A DNA stretch of 6,681 nucleotides from DASQLQ01 sp035629935 (GTDB lineage Bacteria > Actinomycetota > CADDZG01 > WHSQ01), in NCBI GenBank assembly GCA_035629935.1, contig DASQLQ010000142.1:1-6681 (forward strand). Reading direction: 5' to 3'. The notes under the pieces are model-generated. The model was not told the DNA's origin, did no database searches, and was given only the letters and a program-made list of their open reading frames with translations. Below, in pieces: positions 1-4,922 of the stretch (position 1 is the first letter of the stretch; each line of letters starts with the position of its first letter). Position numbers and translations under genes: made by a program.

Positions 1-1155
1 TGGGCCCCCGGCTACGTGCTTGACCTTCACGCGAACTACGAACAGGACTGGAGAGATGAGGGTCTAGCCCAACGTGGGCTGGAGTCGATCAAGCAGCGAC
101 GAGATGTCCTGAAGGGACTCCTCGAGCTCGATCCACCCGACCTCGTATTCACGGTCTTGGAAGCGCCCGATCGCTTGCAGCATGTCTATTACCGGTACAT
201 GGATCCCAAGGATCCGCTTGCATCCTCGCCCGAGGGAGCGCGCATCCGTCCTGTTGTCGAACAGTGCTTTGCGGCGATGGATGAGATCGTCGGGCTACTT
301 CACGACTACGCCGGATCAGGAGGAGCGTTCGTTTGCTCGGACCATGGTTTCACCGCATGGGAGGTGAGCGTCCACTCGAATGCTCTGCTCCAACAGTGGG
401 GTTACCTGAAGCTCAAGTCGAGCGCACGAGCGATGCAGACGGGCGTGGCGCGGGCCCTCATACCGATCGCGAAGCGAGTACTCCCGCGCAAAGTCGCGCG
501 CGAGGCGAAAGGCCGGACGTTCGGCGCCATCGATTGGTCAGAGACACGAGCGTTCGCCTCACCCATCCCCCAGCAAGGCATCTTCGTCAACCTCAAAGGC
601 CGGGAGCAGCACGGGATCGTTGAGCCGGGCGGGCTGCAGGCACTCAAGGAGGAGATCGCCGAACGGTTCCGGTCGCTGAAGGGGCCAGACGGAGATCCGG
701 TCACCGACAAGGTGTGGCTGTCCGAGGAGGTCTTCAGCGGCCACGCACTGGCCGGAGCTCCAGACGTCCTGCCGGTGCTGAGAGATCATCGCTTCGAGCT
801 CGACGACGAGCTCTTCCACACCGAGGGGTTCACCGACTACAGCCACCTCCCGCGCGGGGTGCATCACCCGGACGGGATCGGGATCGTCGCGGGGGCCGGG
901 GTGCGACCCGAGGCAGAGTTGAACGGCTCGGTGATGGACGTCACCCCGACGCTTCTGTACATGGCCGGTCTCGAGGTCCCCGAGGGTCTGGACGGCAAGG
1001 TTCTGGACGCTTGCTTCACGGCCGAAAGCCTGGCGGAGAAGCCGATCCGAACCACGGCCCCCCTATCATCGGAGGATAAAGAAGAGGAGTCGCCTTATTC
1101 CGCGGAGGAGGAGGCGATGATCGAAGAGTCGTTGCGTGGCCTGGGGTACCTGTAG
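1..1155 (+). CDS. AP-superfamily phosphohydrolase, COG3379-like (paralogue A), 5' truncated by window edge
   Basis: The frame is open from base 1, so this is the C-terminal 384 residues of a longer protein. The GTG at 16 is internal: the sequence on both sides of it aligns with paralogue B (4919-6535), where the matching point is residue 160. About 150 N-terminal residues, including the first metal Asp and the nucleophile Thr, therefore lie outside the window. Alkaline-phosphatase-fold metal ligands are visible: Asp and His in APDRLQH (169-183), Asp-His in SDHGF (340-345) and a His in GVHHPDG (862-867). IPQQGIFVNLKGRE is a strongly shared core with B. There is no sign of export in the visible part, and COG3379 members are usually predicted to be cytosolic hydrolases or mutases of unknown substrate. 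The protein ends in an acidic linker and the tail YSAEEEAMIEESLRGLGYL. Its TAG is 3 nt ahead of the sugar transferase start, so the two are probably cotranscribed. The fold is well supported; the substrate is unknown. Confidence 0.88.
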   Translation, partial: WAPGYVLDLHANYEQDWRDEGLAQRGLESIKQRRDVLKGLLELDPPDLVFTVLEAPDRLQHVYYRYMDPKDPLASSPEGARIRPVVEQCFAAMDEIVGLLHDYAGSGGAFVCSDHGFTAWEVSVHSNALLQQWGYLKLKSSARAMQTGVARALIPIAKRVLPRKVAREAKGRTFGAIDWSETRAFASPIPQQGIFVNLKGREQHGIVEPGGLQALKEEIAERFRSLKGPDGDPVTDKVWLSEEVFSGHALAGAPDVLPVLRDHRFELDDELFHTEGFTDYSHLPRGVHHPDGIGIVAGAGVRPEAELNGSVMDVTPTLLYMAGLEVPEGLDGKVLDACFTAESLAEKPIRTTAPLSSEDKEEESPYSAEEEAMIEESLRGLGYL

Positions 1156-1158
1156 GCC

Positions 1159-2622
1159 GTGGCACAGACGGTTGCTCCAGCCCAGATAAGTCCCGAGCCG
1201 GCCGGCCCACCTCAGACGCGCCCCCGACGCGGGGCGAAGCGGGTTGCACTTAGGGTTCTCGCCGATGCGCTGGCGGTAACGGCAGCCCTATTCACTGCCT
1301 CCGTCGTTCGTTTCGAATTGCTGACCGGAGCGCCCGCTAAGGGTGTCGACTACACGCTGATCACACTGCTGGCGACCCCTCTGTGGATCGGCCTCTTCTG
1401 GCTTTACGGCCTTTACGAGCCTCGACAGGTGCTCGGCCCCGTCAACGAGTTCAAACAGGTCTTCCACGGGGTTGTGGCGGGCACCGTCGTCGTGTTCATC
1501 GCCGACTCGGCGATCAACATCAACCTCGCCCGTGGATGGGCCTTCGTCGCGATGATGTGCGGCTTCGTGTTCGTCGGCGGTGAGCGGCTTCTGGTCCGCA
1601 AGACCCTGCACTTCATGCGACGCAGAGGCGGTGACACCACGCGCACGATCGTCCTGGGCGCCAATCACGAGGGGCAAACAGTTGCTCGAACGCTCGAACG
1701 TGAGGGATGGCTCGGCTACAAGATCGTGGGATTCGTGGACGATGATCTTCCCCCCGGTCACGAGCTGAGTCCGGGGCACGTCGTGATCGGTTCGACCTCC
1801 GAGGTGAAGAACCTCATCATCAACAAGAACGCGTCGCTCGTTTTGATCGCGGCTTCCGCCTTCGACACCGCTCGACTCAACCGGATGTTCTGGGAACTCC
1901 AGGACACGAACGTCGATCTGCAGATCACATCGGGCACGATCGATCTGCTGGCCTCGCGCATGATCGTCCAATCGGTCGCGGGAGTTCCTCTCCTTTACGT
2001 CCGGCGAACCGGCATGGACAAGATCCAGCAGACGATGAAGCGAACCCTGGACGTCGCTGGGTCGGCTCTCGGCCTCCTGTTGCTCTCCCCCGTCCTCATC
2101 GCGATGGCTGCCTGGATCAAGAAGGACTCAGAAGGAGGCGCATTCTTCAAACAGACCAGGGTGGGCCGGGAGGGCAAGCTCTTCACGGTGTGGAAGTTCC
2201 GGACGATGGTCGCGGATGCCGAGGACAAACTTGCCGAGCTCGAGCACCTCTCCGAAGGGCCCGGCCTCCTCTTCAAGCTGAAGGAGGACCCGAGGATCAC
2301 GAAGGCCGGCAAGGCTCTGCGTCGCTATTCGCTGGATGAGCTCCCCCAACTGTGGAACGTGTTGCGGGGCGAAATGAGCCTCGTCGGACCGCGCCCGGCG
2401 CTCCCCAGTGAGGTCGAGCAGTACGACGACTGGGTCCGCAACCGGTTGAAAGTGAAACCAGGCATGACCGGTCTATGGCAGGTCAGTGGACGGACCGAGA
2501 CGAGTTTTTCCGATTACGTCCGTTACGACCTGTTCTACATCCAGAACTGGTCGATCTCGTTGGATCTGTGGATCCTTTGGCGTACCTTCCGCGCTGTAAC
2601 CACCGCGGAAGGAGCGCACTAA
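1159..2622 (+). CDS. Polyprenyl glycosylphosphotransferase (initiating sugar transferase for surface polysaccharide)
   Basis: A 487-aa membrane enzyme predicted to move a sugar-1-phosphate from a nucleotide sugar to undecaprenyl phosphate, the first step of exopolysaccharide or O-antigen-like glycan assembly (WbaP/WcaJ-like layout). Four hydrophobic segments lie near residues 30-50, 64-85, 103-117 and 126-143. A Rossmann-like central domain follows (about 160-260, starting TIVLGANHEGQ), then a hydrophobic re-entrant helix (about 299-320) and the catalytic domain. Signature motifs are KRTLDVAGS (294-302), VGREGKLFTVWKFRTM (335-350), DPR (378-380), LDELPQLWNVLRGEMSLVGP (392-411) with the expected Asp-Glu catalytic pair at 393-394, and MTGLWQVSGR (436-445). 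Length is normal for the large, five-helix class. GTG at 1159 is the only sensible start, since the next Met is residue 133 and would remove all four N-terminal helices. It has only a weak Shine-Dalgarno, so reinitiation from the upstream stop 3 nt away is likely. The sugar specificity cannot be read. Confidence 0.95.
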   Translation: MAQTVAPAQISPEPAGPPQTRPRRGAKRVALRVLADALAVTAALFTASVVRFELLTGAPAKGVDYTLITLLATPLWIGLFWLYGLYEPRQVLGPVNEFKQVFHGVVAGTVVVFIADSAININLARGWAFVAMMCGFVFVGGERLLVRKTLHFMRRRGGDTTRTIVLGANHEGQTVARTLEREGWLGYKIVGFVDDDLPPGHELSPGHVVIGSTSEVKNLIINKNASLVLIAASAFDTARLNRMFWELQDTNVDLQITSGTIDLLASRMIVQSVAGVPLLYVRRTGMDKIQQTMKRTLDVAGSALGLLLLSPVLIAMAAWIKKDSEGGAFFKQTRVGREGKLFTVWKFRTMVADAEDKLAELEHLSEGPGLLFKLKEDPRITKAGKALRRYSLDELPQLWNVLRGEMSLVGPRPALPSEVEQYDDWVRNRLKVKPGMTGLWQVSGRTETSFSDYVRYDLFYIQNWSISLDLWILWRTFRAVTTAEGAH

Positions 2623-2625
2623 ACC

Positions 2626-2663
2626 CTAGAGACACCCGGGGGTCGGGGCTGTACGCTTCGGTC
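2626..2663 (+). promoter_or_regulatory. Predicted sigma70/SigA-like promoter giving a leaderless mRNA for the ACT-ACT gene
   Basis: GAGACA at 2629-2634 (4 of 6 match to TTGACA) and TACGCT at 2652-2657 (a TANNNT -10) are separated by exactly 17 nt. The -10 ends 6 nt before the ATG at 2664, so a start 6-7 nt downstream of the -10 would put the first transcript base at or next to the start codon. No Shine-Dalgarno lies at normal spacing (the nearest G-run, 2637-2648, ends 15 nt away and overlaps the promoter), which fits leaderless translation as known in actinobacteria. This is motif reading only, with no transcript data. Confidence 0.6.
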
Positions 2664-3041
2664 ATGCTCGAAGAGATCATCGTTCTTGCCGACGACGAGC
2701 CCGCCTTCCTCGCGCGCCTCGGCGAGATACTCGGGTCTTCCGGCGTGAACATCGAAACCTTCTCTGCATATGTCAATGACGGGATCGGCATCGTCCATCT
2801 GGTGGTCGATGACGGGGAGGACGCCGCCGAGGTGCTCAGCCAGAATGGCTTCAAGGTCGAAAGCTCACGTCCGATCCTGACTGCAACGTTGGACGATCGG
2901 CCCGGAGAACTGGGGCGTTACTGCCGCAAGCTCACGGACTCGGGAATCGACATCTCTGCTGCCTACGTGATGAAGAGGGGTTCCGGCGAAACCGAGCTGA
3001 TCTTCGCCGTCGACGATCTAGAGGCCGCGCAACAAGCCTAA
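2664..3041 (+). CDS. Tandem ACT-domain protein (putative amino-acid-binding regulator)
   Basis: A 125-aa protein made almost entirely of two ACT domains, at about residues 4-66 and 69-120. Each has the usual opening of a strand, a turn with an acidic residue and Pro (DEPAFLARL at 11-19; DDRPGELGR at 77-85) and a helix followed by GVNI or GIDI (27-30; 94-97). ACT domains bind small ligands, mostly amino acids, and a protein with no attached enzyme domain is expected to be a soluble sensor or regulatory subunit; the ligand and target are unknown. The same frame is open upstream to 2475, but that part lies inside the sugar transferase gene and is not ACT-like. ATG 2664 is preferred because the domain begins there and a promoter with a -10 sits 6 nt upstream. 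It follows the sugar transferase by 41 nt but probably has its own promoter and ends at a strong hairpin, so a functional link to the glycan genes is not implied. Confidence 0.85.
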   Translation: MLEEIIVLADDEPAFLARLGEILGSSGVNIETFSAYVNDGIGIVHLVVDDGEDAAEVLSQNGFKVESSRPILTATLDDRPGELGRYCRKLTDSGIDISAAYVMKRGSGETELIFAVDDLEAAQQA

Positions 3042-3045
3042 AGAT

Positions 3046-3077
3046 AAGGGCCCGCCGGGGTTCGCCGACGGGCCCTT
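3046..3077. terminator. Bidirectional intrinsic terminator between convergent genes
   Basis: AAGGGCCCG (3046-3054) is the exact reverse complement of CGGGCCCTT (3069-3077). Inside it, past one C/A mismatch, CGG (3056-3058) can pair with CCG (3065-3067), leaving a 6-nt loop. The stem starts 4 nt after the TAA of the ACT gene and ends 15 nt from the TAA of the convergent membrane-protein gene. T-rich stretches follow on both strands: TTGGTTCTCGCTTCT on + and TTATCTTTA on -. This fits shared termination of both genes, although neither U-tract is perfect. Confidence 0.85.
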
Positions 3078-3092
3078 GGTTCTCGCTTCTGC

Positions 3093-3473
3093 TTAAGTCG
3101 TTGCTGCTCCCGTTCCGGCGCCGCCACTGCGCGCTGCGAAGATACCCAACACCCCGAGCACAAGATGCAAGATGTTGTCCTGGACCGCGAGCTCGGTCGG
3201 CAACAATCCGAACAGCCCCGGCAGGACGAAACCGAGAACGCCTACTGCTAGGTAAACGACCCCGATGACCATCACGATCTGCTTCGCCTGCGCATCTCCG
3301 CCCGAGAAACCTACGTAAGCGAGAAGGCCACCGGTGGCGAGATGAACGATGTCCTCGGTGAGATCGATATTGAAACCGAGCAACCCATCCTCAGGATCGC
3401 CCATGATCAAACCCACGACACCGACCAACAGAACCACTACCCCAACGATCTTCGCGTACGATCTGGCGTCCAT
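3093..3473 (-). CDS. DUF4383-like small four-helix membrane protein
   Basis: A 126-aa hydrophobic protein with four predicted helices, near residues 7-24, 41-56, 65-88 and 99-115, and no signal peptide or catalytic motif. The two halves resemble each other: AKIVGVVVLLVGVVGLI then EDIVHLATG in the first, and AKQIVMVIGVVYLAVGVLGF then DNILHLVLG in the second. The HL motif at the start of a helix and the small Gly/Ala-rich C-terminus fit the DUF4383 family (PF14325) known from actinobacteria; its function is unknown. The frame is open to an ATG at 3530, but the ATG at 3473 is chosen because GAAAGGGG lies 5 nt ahead of it and because the extra 19 residues (with EEKMEVQDGG) are charged and non-conserved in appearance. 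It is separated by 120 nt from the phosphoesterase gene upstream on the same strand, so it may be its own transcription unit. Confidence 0.75.
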   Translation of the reverse strand: MDARSYAKIVGVVVLLVGVVGLIMGDPEDGLLGFNIDLTEDIVHLATGGLLAYVGFSGGDAQAKQIVMVIGVVYLAVGVLGFVLPGLFGLLPTELAVQDNILHLVLGVLGIFAARSGGAGTGAATT

Positions 3474-3478
3474 CTGTA

Positions 3479-3486
3479 CCCCTTTC
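3479..3486 (-). promoter_or_regulatory. Shine-Dalgarno that decides the start of the DUF4383-like gene
   Basis: Read on the - strand this is GAAAGGGG, followed by TACAG (5 nt) and ATG at 3473. It is the clearest ribosome-binding site in the window and points to the internal ATG over the one at 3530, which has only a hairpin and AA in front of it. Confidence 0.65.
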
Positions 3487-3532
3487 AGTCCCCCGTCCTG
3501 AACTTCCATCTTCTCTTCGTAGGACGGCATTT

Positions 3533-3550
3533 GCCCGGATTGGTCCGGGC
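3533..3550. repeat. Perfect inverted repeat (7-bp stem, 4-nt loop) between the phosphoesterase and DUF4383-like genes
   Basis: GCCCGGA (3533-3539), loop TTGG, TCCGGGC (3544-3550). On the - strand it lies 43 nt after the stop of the lipoprotein phosphoesterase and 59 nt before the chosen start of the membrane-protein gene. No U-tract follows on the - strand (AAATGCC). It could be a U-less terminator of the upstream operon, a 5' leader hairpin or a protein-binding palindrome; the sequence does not decide. The rest of the 120-nt gap shows no convincing promoter. Confidence 0.5.
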
Positions 3551-3593
3551 GACTGTTCGACGCAGATCGATGCGAGCGGTTACACGGGGACTT

Positions 3594-4922
3594 CTAAAGG
3601 CGACAGCGGGGAGGCTTTGCCCCAGAAACTTCCGGCCTCGTTTCGAGCAGTAGAGGCTCGAGTGGCTTCTGTTTGAAATCGAACATGCTGAACATGTCGT
3701 TCGCGATCCGATCCCGACGCGTGAGCGGTTTGAGATCCCACAAACGCTCCATGAAAGCCAGGAACGACGAGAACTCGTAGGTGCGGTGAGGGATCGTTCC
3801 GGGCTTCACCCACGGCGAGATGATCAAGAGGGGGACCCGGGGGCCGAGGCCCATGTCGTCGATCACGGGAGGGGGCACGTGGTCGTAGAGACCTCCGAAG
3901 TCATCCCAGGTGACGAAGATCGCAGTTTTATCCCAGTCCGGCCCCCGCATGACCGCATTGATCTGCTCGACGGTCCAGTTCTCACCGATACAGATGCTGC
4001 GGCCTTTGGGATGGGGATGCTCGTTGAACTTTTTAGGCGGCAGGATGTACGAGACCTGGGGAAGGTTCCCCGACCGCGCGTCCCTCACGAAGTTCTCCGG
4101 ATTGCCGACGCGCTTCCACCGGTCGGTGAGACGGATCTCCTTCACCGCCAGTAACGCGTTGTGGAACTGGTCTCGCTGACCGTAATAGCGCCAAGAGACG
4201 CCTTTCTTCTCCAGTTGGGGAAAGATCGTCTTGACGTCGAGACATGCCTGTATCTGTCTCAACAAGGTCTCGATCTTGTCGAGCTGGACCGTTCGCTCCC
4301 AGTGGATCAGTTTCTTGTGCTTGAGGAGCTTGTGGAACCTCTCCCGCACGTCTTCGCAATAGAGGCCTTTGCCGTCTTCCGGCGTCAGTTTGTTGGAGAC
4401 GACCCTCGCCCCCGTCGCGGCGATCGTGAAGAGATGCTCGGGGATCGTGGGTCCGTACATCGAAGTGAACATCCGGTCGGCGAGCGCATACCTCTTCGCG
4501 TAACGCCAGTAGTTCGGCAGGTCTTCCTTCGCGTACTGCGTGAACGGGAGTCTGTCGTTCTTGCCCCCCGCAATCCGATCGAAGCCATTCATCTTTCCGC
4601 CATTGACTACGACCAGCCCGTCGAAGAACCCGTGCGCGATGTCGTGCGGGTAAACGTCGGGAGCGCGTTTCAGCCGCACACGCTTACCGTTCGACAACCT
4701 GCCGTAGCGTGTTCCGTCGGCGCCGGGAAATCGGCCGAACATATTGTCGAACGTGCGGTTCTCCTTGACGATGAAAACGACCTTGCGGATCGGAGTACCC
4801 GTTCCGATCAGCTTTTGTGGAGTCATCCCGCTCTCGTCGGTGGCCGCCGCACCCGGATCCACGGACGTCGCTTGAGTACAACTCGCTAGGACGAGAGCCA
4901 GACAGACAGAGATGGCTCTCAT
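3594..4922 (-). CDS. Lipoprotein phosphoesterase, PF04185 family (phospholipase C / AcpA-type)
   Basis: A 442-aa exported enzyme predicted to cleave phosphomonoesters or phosphodiesters outside the membrane. Residues 1-15 (MRAISVCLALVLASC) form a short lipoprotein signal peptide with Cys15 as the lipid-modified residue. Family motifs are all present: KENRTFDNMFG (53-63) with metal-type Glu54-Asn55, SMYGPTIPEHLF (154-165) with Thr159 as the likely nucleophile, HPHP (302-305), VTWDDFGGLYDHVPPP (337-352) with metal-type Asp340-Asp341 and His348, and PRVPLLIISPWVKPG (361-375). Characterised relatives include secreted phospholipases C and the acid phosphatase AcpA, but the motifs do not fix the substrate. 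The frame stays open to 5300, but that stretch lies inside paralogue B and has no signal sequence; ATG 4922 is chosen because it forms an ATGA overlap with the stop of B and begins the signal peptide. There is no Shine-Dalgarno at normal spacing, so translation is probably coupled. The gene looks intact. Confidence 0.9.
   Translation of the reverse strand: MRAISVCLALVLASCTQATSVDPGAAATDESGMTPQKLIGTGTPIRKVVFIVKENRTFDNMFGRFPGADGTRYGRLSNGKRVRLKRAPDVYPHDIAHGFFDGLVVVNGGKMNGFDRIAGGKNDRLPFTQYAKEDLPNYWRYAKRYALADRMFTSMYGPTIPEHLFTIAATGARVVSNKLTPEDGKGLYCEDVRERFHKLLKHKKLIHWERTVQLDKIETLLRQIQACLDVKTIFPQLEKKGVSWRYYGQRDQFHNALLAVKEIRLTDRWKRVGNPENFVRDARSGNLPQVSYILPPKKFNEHPHPKGRSICIGENWTVEQINAVMRGPDWDKTAIFVTWDDFGGLYDHVPPPVIDDMGLGPRVPLLIISPWVKPGTIPHRTYEFSSFLAFMERLWDLKPLTRRDRIANDMFSMFDFKQKPLEPLLLETRPEVSGAKPPRCRL

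Noticed and set aside
16..18. GTG as the start of paralogue A
   Set aside because: The frame is open to base 1, and residues on both sides align with an internal part of paralogue B, so the gene begins outside the window.
1288..1971. 227-codon open frame on the - strand opposite the sugar transferase
   Set aside because: The translation is a composition-driven shadow rich in Asp, Glu, Arg and His with no recognisable fold, and the + strand gene is unmistakable.
2475..2663. Upstream extension of the ACT frame into the sugar transferase gene
   Set aside because: It overlaps conserved transferase motifs in another frame and adds no ACT-like sequence; ATG 2664 fits the domain boundary and the promoter.
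3474..3530. ATG 3530 as the start of the DUF4383-like gene
   Set aside because: It has no Shine-Dalgarno and directly follows a stable hairpin, while ATG 3473 has GAAAGGGG at 5-nt spacing. It cannot be fully excluded without homologue alignment.
4161..4889. 242-codon open frame on the + strand opposite the phosphoesterase gene
   Set aside because: Antisense shadow: low-complexity acidic/basic translation without domains, while the - strand carries all PF04185 motifs.
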